Shown here in pieces: positions 14,890-23,254 of a DNA stretch of 34,456 nucleotides. Within the stretch, counting starts at the first letter, position 1; the number at the start of each line of letters is the position of its first letter. The notes below the pieces were generated by a model. The model was not told the DNA's origin, ran no database searches, and was given only the letters and a program-made list of their open reading frames with translations. Both the position numbers and the translations under genes were made by a program. Origin of the DNA: a bacterium (GTDB taxonomy: Bacteria > Bacillota > Clostridia > Lachnospirales > Lachnospiraceae). The stretch is from contig JALFNN010000096.1 in NCBI GenBank assembly GCA_022774325.1, positions 1-34,456 of the forward strand. Reading direction: 5' to 3'.

Positions 14890-16950
14890 GTGGACGAAAG
14901 ACAGACAAGAAGCACAAGGTCAGGACGGGAGATTCCTTCTGATGCGGATATAAGATATAAGAAGTCAGGTACGACAGGCAGAAGAACTACACCGAAAGGT
15001 TCTGCTTCGGGGAATGCGGCGCGAAACCAGAGGAGGACAAACTCTGACAGAAGGCCGGCAGAACAGGCAGTACGAACACAGAGAAAAGTGGATCAAAGTG
15101 CAGCACAGGTGAGAAGAACAGCGGAACGTACAGAGGCAGAAAGCCGCAGAAGAAGTCAGGAGATGGCAAGAACCTCGAGTGGGAAGAATGCCAGAAGAAG
15201 GAAAAAAAAAAGAAAGAAGAGAATCAGCCCGATCCTTATCATTTTACTTTTATGTATTTTGGCAGCAGGACTTGTGGGCGGTGCCCTGATTTGGAATAAA
15301 TATGGGCCGACCAAAGAAAAATATGATCTGAATGAGTATTTTGGCATTGAGTCCGAAGAACAAGTCGGAATTACTATTAATAATGAAGTAATCGAAGCCG
15401 GAGCAATGAGAGTAGACGGTCATCTTTATCTGTCCTATGAAGTGGTCAGAGATTATCTGAATGATCGCTTTTACTGGGATCCAAACGAAAATATTCTTTT
15501 GTATACCCTGCCTCGTGAAATGGTACGGGCTAGTGTAGGAAGTAAAGATTATACAATTTCAAAAGAAACGAAAAGTGAAGACTATGTCATTTTAAAAACG
15601 AACGGAAGCACAGCATATATTGCGGCTGATTTTGTGCAGCAATACACAAATATGGATTATCAGGTCTATGAGAATCCGGACAGAGTAATGATTGTCAATG
15701 AATTTGGTGAGACAACGACTGCTGTTCTTAAACGGGACACACGTATTCGTCTGAAAGGCGGGGCAAAGAGCCCGATTTTGACAGAGGTCAAAAAAGGTGA
15801 CAAAGTGACCGTGATCGATCAGGTAGAGGGATGGAAAAAAGTGCGGACAGAAGATGGGATTATTGGTTATCTCAGAGCTTCTATGTTGCGTAAGGAAGCC
15901 ACCGAGATTACATCCCGTGAGTTTACGGAGGAAGAGTTTACCAGCATTACTTCCGATAAGACGATCAACCTTGCATGGCATCAGGTGGCGAGTACTACAG
16001 CGAACAGTACAGTTCTTGAGACGATTGCAAATACGAAAGGACTTACTACATTGTCTCCAACCTGGTTTTCGGTTGCGGACAATAATGGAAATCTGAATTC
16101 CATTGCAAGTCAGGAATATGTTAATTATGCACATCAGTCAGGAATTGATGTGTGGGCGTTGGTAGATAATTTCGGTGATAATATTGATCAGATGGAGCTG
16201 CTCAGTCATACTTCAGCCAGAGAAAATCTGGAGAATCAGCTGATATCAGAAGCACTGAAAACCGGTATTGACGGAATCAATGTGGATTTTGAAAAGATAC
16301 CGAAGGAAGTGGGCGAACATTATATTCAGTTTATCAGAGAATTATCTGTAAAATGCCGAATCAATAATCTGGTACTGTCTGTGGACAATTATGTCCCGAA
16401 AGGATACAATGAGCATTATCACAGAAAAGAACAGGGAATTGTTGCAGATTATGTGATCATTATGGGATATGATGAGCACTTCAGTGGCTCTTATGAAGCT
16501 GGTTCGGTGGCTTCTTATGAATATGTTAAAGAAGGAATCGAAGAAGCACTTAAAGATATTCCGGCTGAAAAACTTATCAATGCAGTTCCGTTCTATACGA
16601 GACTTTGGAAAGAAGTTCCGAAGACGGAAGAAGAACTTGCAGAGCAGGAGGGCACAGAAGCTGCTAATTACCCCATGAAAGTGACCAGTGAGGCGATGGG
16701 AATGAAGGCAGCTGCCGCAAAAGTCAGCGAAGCAGGTGTGACTGCAGTATGGGATGATACTGTAAAGCAGAATTATGCAGAGTGGACAGGAGCGGATGGT
16801 GCGACCTATAAGATCTGGCTGGAGGATGCACAGTCTCTGGAAGCAAAGCTGGAACTGATGAAGGCAAATAAACTGGCAGGAACAGCTGCATGGAAGATCG
16901 GATTCGAGACATCTGATATCTGGGAATTGATCTTAAAGTATGTGAACTAA
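14890..16950 (+). CDS. Membrane-anchored GH18-family protein with SH3 domain
   Basis: This 686-residue protein has an Arg/Lys-rich cytoplasmic N-terminus (about 1-111), one membrane helix (about 112-135), an extracellular stalk-like domain resembling copper-amine-oxidase N-terminal repeats (about 158-270), a bacterial SH3 domain (about 278-336) and a C-terminal glycoside hydrolase 18 fold (about 358-686). The GH18 catalytic motif is present as DGINVDFE with Glu468 as the expected proton donor and Asp466 before it. Relatives in spore formers (SleL/YaaH/YdhD types) cut or bind peptidoglycan glycan strands. The GTG start is supported by AGGAGG six bases upstream. The next gene encodes a CwlD-like amidase, so both products probably act on cell-wall or spore-cortex peptidoglycan. 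The substrate is inferred. Confidence 0.88.
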   Translation: MDERQTRSTRSGREIPSDADIRYKKSGTTGRRTTPKGSASGNAARNQRRTNSDRRPAEQAVRTQRKVDQSAAQVRRTAERTEAESRRRSQEMARTSSGKNARRRKKKRKKRISPILIILLLCILAAGLVGGALIWNKYGPTKEKYDLNEYFGIESEEQVGITINNEVIEAGAMRVDGHLYLSYEVVRDYLNDRFYWDPNENILLYTLPREMVRASVGSKDYTISKETKSEDYVILKTNGSTAYIAADFVQQYTNMDYQVYENPDRVMIVNEFGETTTAVLKRDTRIRLKGGAKSPILTEVKKGDKVTVIDQVEGWKKVRTEDGIIGYLRASMLRKEATEITSREFTEEEFTSITSDKTINLAWHQVASTTANSTVLETIANTKGLTTLSPTWFSVADNNGNLNSIASQEYVNYAHQSGIDVWALVDNFGDNIDQMELLSHTSARENLENQLISEALKTGIDGINVDFEKIPKEVGEHYIQFIRELSVKCRINNLVLSVDNYVPKGYNEHYHRKEQGIVADYVIIMGYDEHFSGSYEAGSVASYEYVKEGIEEALKDIPAEKLINAVPFYTRLWKEVPKTEEELAEQEGTEAANYPMKVTSEAMGMKAAAAKVSEAGVTAVWDDTVKQNYAEWTGADGATYKIWLEDAQSLEAKLELMKANKLAGTAAWKIGFETSDIWELILKYVN

Positions 16951-16968
16951 ATCAGCGTGTTACGAAAG

Positions 16969-17014
16969 CCCCTTTTCGCATATATTGTAGAGATATGTGC
17001 GGGAGGGGTTTTTT
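16969..17014 (+). terminator. Terminator of the GH18 gene overlapping the next ribosome site
   Basis: CCCCT with CGCATAT (16970-16983) pairs imperfectly with ATATGTGCG and AGGGG (16994-17008), followed by six T residues. The right arm GGGAGGGG is also the ribosome site of the next gene. Confidence 0.6.
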
Positions 17015-17746
17015 ATGCGTCAAAATAAGTTAACCGGAAAATTACCGACAAAATATCAGATCCTGATAAAAATAAAATGGATTATTGTACTCTTGCTGCT
17101 GTCTGCTGTTATTTATGGGAGCTATACCTTAAATCAGTATGTTTCGGGAAATCAAGTAAAAGGAGAAGAGAAAACAGAGGTCATACTGGATGCCGGGCAC
17201 GGAGGGGATGATCCGGGAAAAGTCGGGGTTAATGAAGTATTGGAAAAGGATGTGAATCTTCAGATTACGATGAAGGTAAAAGAATGTCTGGAGAAGGAAG
17301 GTGTGACGGTAAAACTTACGAGGGAAATGGATGAGGGGTTGGAGACAGAAGGAGCAAAAAACAAAAAGGTTGAAGACATGAAGGCGCGGGTTCGGATGAT
17401 CAATGAAATAAAGCCGGAACTCGTAGTTAGTATCCATCAGAACAGTTACCAGACTGAGGATGTAAAAGGAGCCCAGGTTTTTTATTACATCCATTCGCAA
17501 AAAGGGGAGGAAATGGCCAAAATTCTTCAAGAGGCTGTTAGAACAGTGGATCCGGAAAATCATCGTCAGGTTAAGGCGAATGAATCCTATTATTTATTGA
17601 AGCGGACGGAGGTTCCGACTGTGATCGTGGAGTGCGGGTTTCTGAGCAACTGGGAAGAGGCCGAGAAGCTGTCCAAAGAGGAATATCAACAGGAGATGGC
17701 GGAAGCGATAAGCAGTGGGATACTGGAGTGTCTTGGTAAAAATTAG
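17015..17746 (+). CDS. cwlD: N-acetylmuramoyl-L-alanine amidase, CwlD-like
   Basis: This Amidase_3 zinc enzyme removes stem peptides from N-acetylmuramic acid. The 243-residue protein has an N-terminal membrane helix (about 20-38) and the amidase domain (about 54-243). The zinc ligands are visible: His62 in DAGHGGDDPG, the Glu in VLEKDVNLQI and the His in VSIHQNSYQ. The catalytic Glu is in VIVECGFLSN. Size and membrane anchor fit CwlD, which makes muramic-delta-lactam in the spore cortex, but a vegetative amidase of the same fold is possible. I chose ATG 17015 because GGGAGG at 17001 is properly spaced; a GTG at 16997 is in frame but upstream of the ribosome site. Confidence 0.87.
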   Translation: MRQNKLTGKLPTKYQILIKIKWIIVLLLLSAVIYGSYTLNQYVSGNQVKGEEKTEVILDAGHGGDDPGKVGVNEVLEKDVNLQITMKVKECLEKEGVTVKLTREMDEGLETEGAKNKKVEDMKARVRMINEIKPELVVSIHQNSYQTEDVKGAQVFYYIHSQKGEEMAKILQEAVRTVDPENHRQVKANESYYLLKRTEVPTVIVECGFLSNWEEAEKLSKEEYQQEMAEAISSGILECLGKN

Positions 17747-17780
17747 TATGTCTGCTATGGGCTGTATTTGCATATTTAAT

Positions 17781-17809
17781 TTGCCATGATATTCAGATAA
17801 TGGTATAAT
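17781..17809 (+). promoter_or_regulatory. Promoter giving a probably leaderless sua5 transcript
   Basis: TTGCCA (17781-17786), a 17-bp spacer and TATAAT (17804-17809). The ATG of the next gene begins at 17817, 8 bases after the -10 box, where transcription would start. Confidence 0.7.
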
Positions 17810-17816
17810 AATTTTC

Positions 17817-19355
17817 ATGGAAACGATAATAAAAAAGATAGATAGAAACAATATAGATCAAGAGAGTATTGAGCAGGCCGGAAGTATTTTGAAACAAGGC
17901 GGACTGGTTGCATTTCCGACGGAGACGGTTTACGGACTGGGGGCGAATGCGTTAGATGAAGAGGCGGCGAAAAAGACATACGCTGCAAAAGGACGTCCAT
18001 CGGATAATCCACTGATTGTTCATATTGCGAGGCTGGAAGATTTAAAAGAAATCGTGACGGAGATTCCGGAGATCGTACAGGATATTGCAGATCATTTCTG
18101 GCCGGGCCCGCTGACGATGATTTTTCATAAAAATGACAAGGTTCCGCTTGGAACGACGGGAGGTCTGGATACAGTCGCAGTGCGGATGCCGGACGATGAG
18201 ATTGCGAGGAAACTGATTCTGGCCGGAGGCGGATATATTTCCGCGCCGAGCGCGAATACGTCAGGAAGGCCGAGTCCTACGACGGCTCAGCATGTGGCGG
18301 ATGATCTCTCCGGAAAGATTGAGATGATACTGGATGGAGGAAGTGTGGACATCGGGGTGGAATCAACGATTCTGGATCTTACTGTAAATCCGCCGATGAT
18401 CCTGAGACCGGGAGCAATCACGAAAGAGATGCTAGAGGAAGTGGCAGGAGAGATTTCGGTCGACGAGACGCTGATTTCTGAGAATAGTACCAAAGCACCG
18501 AAGGCACCGGGGATGAAATACCGACATTATGCGCCGAAAGCGGATCTGATCATTGTGGAAGGAGAGCCGGATGAGTCGATCAAGGCAATCAAACAGATTG
18601 CGTATGAGCAGGTTCGTCTGGGGTATAAAGTCGGAATTATAGCGACGAATGAATCTATTGACCAATATACCACAGGAATGATCAAGAGCATCGGTTCTCG
18701 GGAAAATGAAAAGACGGTGGCGCGTAATCTCTACAAAGTGCTAAGAGAGTTTGACGAGGAAGAGGTCTCTTATATTTACAGTGAGGCATTTCCGGAGGCC
18801 GGAATCGGAACAGCGGTGATGAACCGTCTGGGAAAGGCGGCAGGGCATCATGTGCTGCAGGCATCGGATATTACACGTTTACAGAAGTACCGGCGGATCG
18901 TGTTTGTGAGCAACAGCGATAACTGCCGGGCGCCGATTGCTGCGGCACTTCTTAGGAGGCAGCCGCTTTTGCAGGAATATCAGATCCTTTCGAGAGGGAT
19001 GATCGTTTTGTTCCCGGAGCCGTTGAATCCGCGGGCGGAAGAGCTGCTCAAAGCGCATGATATTGTGCTGGAAAGATTTGAGACCAGTGCGCTGGACGAA
19101 AAGATTCTCGGCGAGGACACGCTGGTTCTTACCATGCAGGAGAGTCAGAAGCAGAAGATCCTGAGTGAATATCCGGATGCGGGAGATGTCTATACTCTGG
19201 GGGAATATGTGGGAAATATGCAGGAGATCGCATCTGTTTACGGGCAGACCGAGGAGCAGTATGAAGAGATGTATAAATTGATACAGGAAAATGTTGTAAA
19301 ACTTGCGGAGCGATTAAATAAGGAGGCAAAGAACAAATGTCAAACGTATACGTAA
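17817..19355 (+). CDS. Threonylcarbamoyl-AMP synthase fused to an inactive YwlE-like phosphatase domain
   Basis: Residues 1-240 are a Sua5/YwlC domain that makes threonylcarbamoyl-AMP for the t6A modification of tRNAs reading ANN codons: [32 protein letters not shown] and [14 protein letters not shown] are all present. The Sua5 linker domain follows ([16 protein letters not shown], to about 350). Residues 358-505 align by eye with low-molecular-weight protein phosphatases of YwlE type (arginine phosphatase): [21 protein letters not shown], and VYTLGEYVG to KLAERL. The nucleophile Cys of the CX5R loop is Ser365, and the general-acid Asp-Pro is Ser473-Val474, so the phosphatase part should be dead. 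In many Firmicutes ywlC and ywlE are separate neighbours. No ribosome site is visible before the ATG. The 3' end overlaps upp by 19 bases. Confidence 0.88.
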   Translation: METIIKKIDRNNIDQESIEQAGSILKQGGLVAFPTETVYGLGANALDEEAAKKTYAAKGRPSDNPLIVHIARLEDLKEIVTEIPEIVQDIADHFWPGPLTMIFHKNDKVPLGTTGGLDTVAVRMPDDEIARKLILAGGGYISAPSANTSGRPSPTTAQHVADDLSGKIEMILDGGSVDIGVESTILDLTVNPPMILRPGAITKEMLEEVAGEISVDETLISENSTKAPKAPGMKYRHYAPKADLIIVEGEPDESIKAIKQIAYEQVRLGYKVGIIATNESIDQYTTGMIKSIGSRENEKTVARNLYKVLREFDEEEVSYIYSEAFPEAGIGTAVMNRLGKAAGHHVLQASDITRLQKYRRIVFVSNSDNCRAPIAAALLRRQPLLQEYQILSRGMIVLFPEPLNPRAEELLKAHDIVLERFETSALDEKILGEDTLVLTMQESQKQKILSEYPDAGDVYTLGEYVGNMQEIASVYGQTEEQYEEMYKLIQENVVKLAERLNKEAKNKCQTYT

Positions 19356-19966
19356 TGGATCACCCGCTGATCCAGCATAAGATCAGCCATATTCGTCAGA
19401 AGGAACTCGGGTCGAAGGATTTCCGGGCCATGGTAAGTGAGATTGCCATGCTGATGTGTTATGAGGCGACGAGGGATCTGAAGCTGAAAGAAGTTGAAAT
19501 TGAGACGCCGATCTGCAAGACGACCGGGAAGTGTCTGGCGGGGAAGAAGCTGGCAGTGGTTCCGATCTTAAGAGCTGGACTTGGCATGGTAGAAGGGATG
19601 CTGACGATGATCCCGGCTGCGAAGGTAGGCCATATCGGGCTTTATAGGGATCCGGAGACGCTGGAACCGGTAGAATATTATTGTAAGCTGCCGGCCGATT
19701 GCGAAGAACGAGAGACGTTTGTTGTGGATCCGATGCTTGCGACGGGAGGATCCAGCTCTGCGGCGATCCGGATGCTGAAAGAAAAAGGGGTAAAGAATAT
19801 CCGCTTTATGTGCATCATCGCAGCGCCGGAAGGAATTGAGAGAATGCAGAAAGATCACCCGGATGTGGATCTTTATGTGGGAGCGCTGGATGAGTGCCTG
19901 AATGATCACGGATATATTGTACCGGGACTTGGGGATGCAGGAGACCGTATTTTTGGTACGAAGTAG
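19337..19966 (+). CDS. upp: Uracil phosphoribosyltransferase
   Basis: Upp salvages uracil by converting it with PRPP to UMP in the cytoplasm. The 209-residue length is normal. The PRPP-binding loop is [16 protein letters not shown], and the uracil-binding C-terminal stretch is [33 protein letters not shown] is a further family signature. AAGGAGG lies inside the end of the upstream gene, which overlaps upp by 19 bases, so translation of the two is probably coupled. The dCMP deaminase gene follows after only 9 bases, giving a small tRNA-modification/pyrimidine-salvage operon. Confidence 0.96.
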   Translation: MSNVYVMDHPLIQHKISHIRQKELGSKDFRAMVSEIAMLMCYEATRDLKLKEVEIETPICKTTGKCLAGKKLAVVPILRAGLGMVEGMLTMIPAAKVGHIGLYRDPETLEPVEYYCKLPADCEERETFVVDPMLATGGSSSAAIRMLKEKGVKNIRFMCIIAAPEGIERMQKDHPDVDLYVGALDECLNDHGYIVPGLGDAGDRIFGTK

Positions 19967-19975
19967 GTGAGAAAA

Positions 19976-20461
19976 ATGAGTGGAAAGAGAAATGATTATA
20001 TTTCCTGGGATGAGTATTTCATGGGAGTTGCCATGTTATCAGGGAGAAGATCCAAGGATCCGAATACTCAGGTTGGATGTTGTATCGTAAGTGCGGATAA
20101 TAAGATTCTTTCAATGGGGTATAACGGACTGCCGCGGGGATGCTCGGACGATGAGTTCCCGTGGGAGAGAGACGGGGATCCGCTGGAAACAAAGTATGTA
20201 TATACGGTACACAGTGAATTGAATGCGATCCTGAATTACAGCGGAGGAAGTCTGGAAGGGGCAAAATTATATGTGTCGCTGTTCCCATGCAATGAATGTG
20301 CCAAGGCTATCATACAGAGCGGAATAAAAGAAGTTATTTATGACTGCGATAAGTATGCGGATACTTCTTCTGTGATGGCATCTAAGAGGATGTTTGACAG
20401 TGCGGGGGTGCGGTATCATCAATATCACAGGACCGGGCGAAAGATTGAAATTGAATTGTAA
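19976..20461 (+). CDS. dCMP deaminase family protein (ComEB-like)
   Basis: This zinc enzyme most likely converts dCMP to dUMP, supplying precursor for dTTP. The 161-residue protein has the deaminase signature: the His and catalytic Glu in YTVHSELNAILNY and the two zinc Cys in LFPCNECAKAII. SKDPNTQVGCCIV near the N-terminus and GYNGLPRGCSDDEFPW are typical of dCMP deaminases rather than cytidine deaminases. I chose ATG 19976, preceded by AGGTGAG; an in-frame GTG at 19967 lacks a ribosome site. It is the last gene of the sua5-upp unit and is followed by a good terminator. Confidence 0.92.
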   Translation: MSGKRNDYISWDEYFMGVAMLSGRRSKDPNTQVGCCIVSADNKILSMGYNGLPRGCSDDEFPWERDGDPLETKYVYTVHSELNAILNYSGGSLEGAKLYVSLFPCNECAKAIIQSGIKEVIYDCDKYADTSSVMASKRMFDSAGVRYHQYHRTGRKIEIEL

Positions 20462-20474
20462 ATGGATATTTCAG

Positions 20475-20518
20475 AAAGACATAACACTTTGAAGTATGTG
20501 TTGTGTCTTTTTTTTCGT
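20475..20518 (+). terminator. Terminator of the sua5-upp-deaminase operon
   Basis: AAAGACATAACAC pairs with GTGTTGTGTCTTT (one wobble), followed by a long T run. Confidence 0.9.
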
Positions 20519-20635
20519 GTTTTTCTGGAAGTTCAGGTAATAAAACAATGGGAGATGGTATATATTCAATTGAGGGACAGATTCTGTTTGAAGTGGAAAT
20601 GCCCTGGCTCGAGTCGGGAGTGAGGAGATAAAAGA

Positions 20636-20845
20636 ATGGAAAAAAGAAAATCATCAATTTTGATTCGTTTTATTTTAAGGGCGATTTTGGGACTGGTAGT
20701 TATTTTTGGAGTCAATCAATTTCTGGACTATAGAAATATTCCGGTTTCTGTAGGGATAAATCTAATTTCGTTTTTGACATCCGGAACCCTTGGAATTCCT
20801 GGGGTTTGTCTGCTGTATGGCATTATGTTTTATCAAATTATGTAA
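20636..20845 (+). CDS. bofA: BofA family protein (pro-sigma-K processing inhibitor family)
   Basis: This 69-residue membrane protein has two hydrophobic segments (about 10-27 and 40-68). The second carries the BofA signature NLISFLTSGTLGIPGVCLLYGI. In Bacillus, BofA inhibits the SpoIVFB protease that activates pro-sigma-K in the mother cell. Many clostridia keep BofA without SpoIVFB, so the role here is open. GAGGAGATAAAAGA precedes the ATG. I find no convincing sporulation promoter directly upstream. The gene stands alone between a terminator and the promoter of the tad operon. Confidence 0.85.
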   Translation: MEKRKSSILIRFILRAILGLVVIFGVNQFLDYRNIPVSVGINLISFLTSGTLGIPGVCLLYGIMFYQIM

Positions 20846-20881
20846 GTGTTGTACAAAAGCATTTTAATTTTCCGAAATTAC

Positions 20882-20910
20882 TGGACAAGAAAAGTGGGCG
20901 GGGATATAAT
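20882..20910 (+). promoter_or_regulatory. Promoter of the tad operon
   Basis: TGGACA (20882-20887), a 17-bp spacer and TATAAT (20905-20910). RNA would start near 20917, giving a leader of about 170-210 nt. Confidence 0.75.
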
Positions 20911-20952
20911 ACACCTCACAAGAGAGTTACAACAATCAAAAAATCATTTTAT

Positions 20953-21002
20953 GCAGTGTCTGTCTTGCAGGCACTCGCATCAAAGGAATGCAGAGGCATT
21001 CC
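20953..21002 (+). other. Two stem-loops in the tad leader
   Basis: AGTGTCTG (20955-20962) pairs with CAGGCACT (20968-20975), and GGAATGC (20985-20991) pairs perfectly with GCATTCC (20996-21002). No T run follows either hairpin. I do not see the conserved cores of c-di-GMP riboswitches. The function is unknown; folding or protein binding may tune translation or RNA stability. Confidence 0.5.
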
Positions 21003-21129
21003 TCAACATGCCATTTCGGCGTAAGTTTCAAAGTTATTTTTTAATAAAAGATGCTGGTATCAGTATCGGAAAGGAGCGTAATCAGGAATCAGTAGAGAAA
21101 TAGTAATCTGTGATTCAGAGGAAGCATAT

Positions 21130-22077
21130 GTGAAAAGGCTTGCCGAAGCACTGCTTTTGAAGCGGGAGGTGACAGCAGGAGTGCGGATCTGCTCATCTCT
21201 TGATATGTTGGAAAATCTGCTGGAAATAGGAGAAGTTCAGGCGCTTTTGATCAGCGATGAGATTCCATATGAATTGAGAAAGCGGGTATTTGGCGGCAGA
21301 AGAATTGTGCTTACAAGAACAAAGTGTGCGGATCTGGGGGAAGAGGAGCAGGAGCTCAGGAAATACCAGTCTGTGGACAAGCTGACCGCAGAGATCATGC
21401 AGGCTTTTCAGAAGATGGACATTCCGGCGGGATATTACGGAAAAGGCCGTGTTCTGGGAGTGTATTCGCCGGTTCACCGGGTCGGTAAGACAACATTTGC
21501 ACTGAAGCTTGGCAAAGTACTTGCTGAACAGGAGAATGTACTGTATCTGAATCTGGAGGCATATGCAGGGATCGGGGGATATTTTCAGGATGGTGATGTT
21601 CAGAACCTTTCTCATCTACTGTATTATGCAAAACAGGAAAAGGATGATATCGGTGTAAGGATTGCATCCATGATTCGACAGATGGGAAATCTGGACTATA
21701 TACCACCGATGAAGGTGTGGACCGATCTGAGAGAAGTGAGTATCCGGGAGTGGGAGGTTCTTCTTCAAAAACTGACCGGAGAGAGTATTTACGATACGGT
21801 GATCCTGGATCTGGGAAACGCCGTAGGAGATATTTTTGAGATTTTAAAACTGTGTGACTGGATTTTGTTTCCGTTTGCAAATGATGTCTATGCCAGGACA
21901 AAGATGGAGCAGTACAGCTATATTTTGAAGGCGCTTCGTCTTCAGGAGCTGGAAATGCATACGATTTATGTGGATATGGACAAAACGATGCGGCAGGCCG
22001 TGAAAGAGGCGGCCGGTGAATTGGAAATAAAGTCCGGAAAGGGGCACATGTATGTTAAGAGCAGAACAACTTCATGA
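21130..22077 (+). CDS. tadZ: TadZ/CpaE-like ATPase of the tad pilus locus (start uncertain)
   Basis: TadZ-type proteins place the Tad pilus machine at the cell pole or membrane. This protein has a degraded receiver-like N-terminal domain (about 1-90) and a ParA/MinD-like ATPase domain (about 105-300) with the atypical Walker A VYSPVHRVGKTTFALKLG, as in TadZ proteins, and a TVILDLGNAVGDIFEIL segment. The start is a problem. The GTG at 21130 has AGAGGA upstream, but the frame stays open back to 21082 and encodes REIVICDSEEAYVKRL, which reads like the true beginning of the receiver-like domain. No ATG, GTG or TTG occurs in frame there, although a strong AAAGGAG lies at 21071-21076. A rare start codon (ATC 21088) or a short N-terminal loss is possible. 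The 3' end overlaps tadA by 26 bases. Confidence 0.8.
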   Translation: MKRLAEALLLKREVTAGVRICSSLDMLENLLEIGEVQALLISDEIPYELRKRVFGGRRIVLTRTKCADLGEEEQELRKYQSVDKLTAEIMQAFQKMDIPAGYYGKGRVLGVYSPVHRVGKTTFALKLGKVLAEQENVLYLNLEAYAGIGGYFQDGDVQNLSHLLYYAKQEKDDIGVRIASMIRQMGNLDYIPPMKVWTDLREVSIREWEVLLQKLTGESIYDTVILDLGNAVGDIFEILKLCDWILFPFANDVYARTKMEQYSYILKALRLQELEMHTIYVDMDKTMRQAVKEAAGELEIKSGKGHMYVKSRTTS

Positions 22078-23254
22078 AAAGGTCCTCTCCAGAATGGATT
22101 TTATGAGGGAACCGTCAGATGAAGAACTGCTTGAGATCATCCATAGTGTTTTGGAAGAAAGTTCAAAAAAACAATTCATTCCGCTCAAAGAAAAGGCGGC
22201 GCTTGGGAAGGAACTTTTTAATGCGTTCCGTAAGCTGGATATTCTGCAGGAACTGATCGAGGATGAGTCGATTACAGAGATCATGATCAATGGAACAGAG
22301 AATATTTTTATTGAGCGGGAAGGACAGATCTTCCTGTCCGATAAGAAATTTCTGTCCAGGGGTAAGCTGGAAGATGTGGTCCAGCAAATGGTGGCGGAAT
22401 GCAACCGGATTGTCAATGAAGCATCCCCGATTGTGGATGCCAGGCTTAATGACGGCTCGCGAGTCAATGTCGTGTTGCCGCCTGCCGCTATCAATGGGCC
22501 GATTGTGACGATCCGAAAGTTCCCAAAACACAGAATTACGATGGAGCAGCTTCTGGAGTATGAATCCATCAGTGAGGAAGCGGCAGAATTTCTGGTTCGT
22601 CTGGTGAGAGCAGGATATAACATTTTTATCAGCGGCGGAACCGGTTCCGGGAAAACGACATTTTTGAATGTGTTGTCGGATTATATTCCCGAGACGGAAC
22701 GAATCATTACGATCGAGGATAATGCAGAGCTGCAGATCACGGAACTTCCCAATCTTGTGCGGTTGGAAGCACGAAACGCAAATGTGGAAGGAACCGGGGA
22801 GATTAGTATCCGTGATCTGATTCGAACGGCGCTCAGAATGAGGCCGGACAGAATTATCGTAGGTGAAGTCCGGGGAAAGGAAGCGGCTGATATGCTCCAG
22901 GCCTTTAACACGGGCCATGACGGTTCTCTGAGCACCGGGCATGCGAACAGTCCGAAAGATATGCTTTCCAGGCTGGAAATGATGACCCTTATGGGAATGG
23001 ATATCCCGCTTTCTGCAGTGCAAAGGCAGATCGCTGCAGGAATTGATATTATGGTGCATCTAGGCAGATTGCGGGACAGAAGCAGAAAAGTATTGGAAAT
23101 TGTGGAGGTACTTGGATATGAGAAAGACGAGATCCGATTGCAGTCCCTGTTTTCGTTTAGGGAAACGGGAGAGAAGAACGGAAAAATCCAGGGAGAGTGG
23201 GTGAAAAATGCCGATTTGCTGCGGCGGGAAAAGCTTTTGGCAGCAGGGTATTAG
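22052..23254 (+). CDS. tadA: Tad pilus assembly ATPase TadA/CpaF
   Basis: This cytoplasmic hexameric ATPase powers pilus extension (and, in some systems, retraction). The 400-residue protein has an N-terminal helical domain (about 1-60), the secretion-ATPase N-domain (DESITEIMINGTENIFIE; RLNDGSRVNVVLPP) and the core ATPase with Walker A GGTGSGKTT (195-203), Asp-box IITIEDNAEL, LVRLEARNANVEG, Walker B RPDRIIVGEVRG and the His-box GHDGSLSTGHANSP. All catalytic motifs are intact. GAAAGGGG precedes the ATG inside the end of tadZ, and its own end overlaps tadB by 47 bases, so translation of the three is likely coupled. Confidence 0.95.
   Translation: MLRAEQLHEKVLSRMDFMREPSDEELLEIIHSVLEESSKKQFIPLKEKAALGKELFNAFRKLDILQELIEDESITEIMINGTENIFIEREGQIFLSDKKFLSRGKLEDVVQQMVAECNRIVNEASPIVDARLNDGSRVNVVLPPAAINGPIVTIRKFPKHRITMEQLLEYESISEEAAEFLVRLVRAGYNIFISGGTGSGKTTFLNVLSDYIPETERIITIEDNAELQITELPNLVRLEARNANVEGTGEISIRDLIRTALRMRPDRIIVGEVRGKEAADMLQAFNTGHDGSLSTGHANSPKDMLSRLEMMTLMGMDIPLSAVQRQIAAGIDIMVHLGRLRDRSRKVLEIVEVLGYEKDEIRLQSLFSFRETGEKNGKIQGEWVKNADLLRREKLLAAGY

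Noticed and set aside
20530-20635. Sigma-E promoter before bofA
   Set aside because: An ATATT core is present, but no CATACAnT-like -10 box lies at the required spacing.
20917-21081. c-di-GMP riboswitch before the tad operon
   Set aside because: Expected from pilus loci in clostridia, but neither the GEMM-I core elements nor the class II core are visible.
20846-21103. 85-residue plus-strand frame between bofA and tadZ
   Set aside because: It overlaps the tad promoter and leader hairpins, begins without a ribosome site, and its translation resembles no protein.
22163-23059. Long minus-strand open frame opposite tadA
   Set aside because: It is antisense to an intact ATPase gene; its composition (His/Arg/Phe-rich) is typical of shadow frames.
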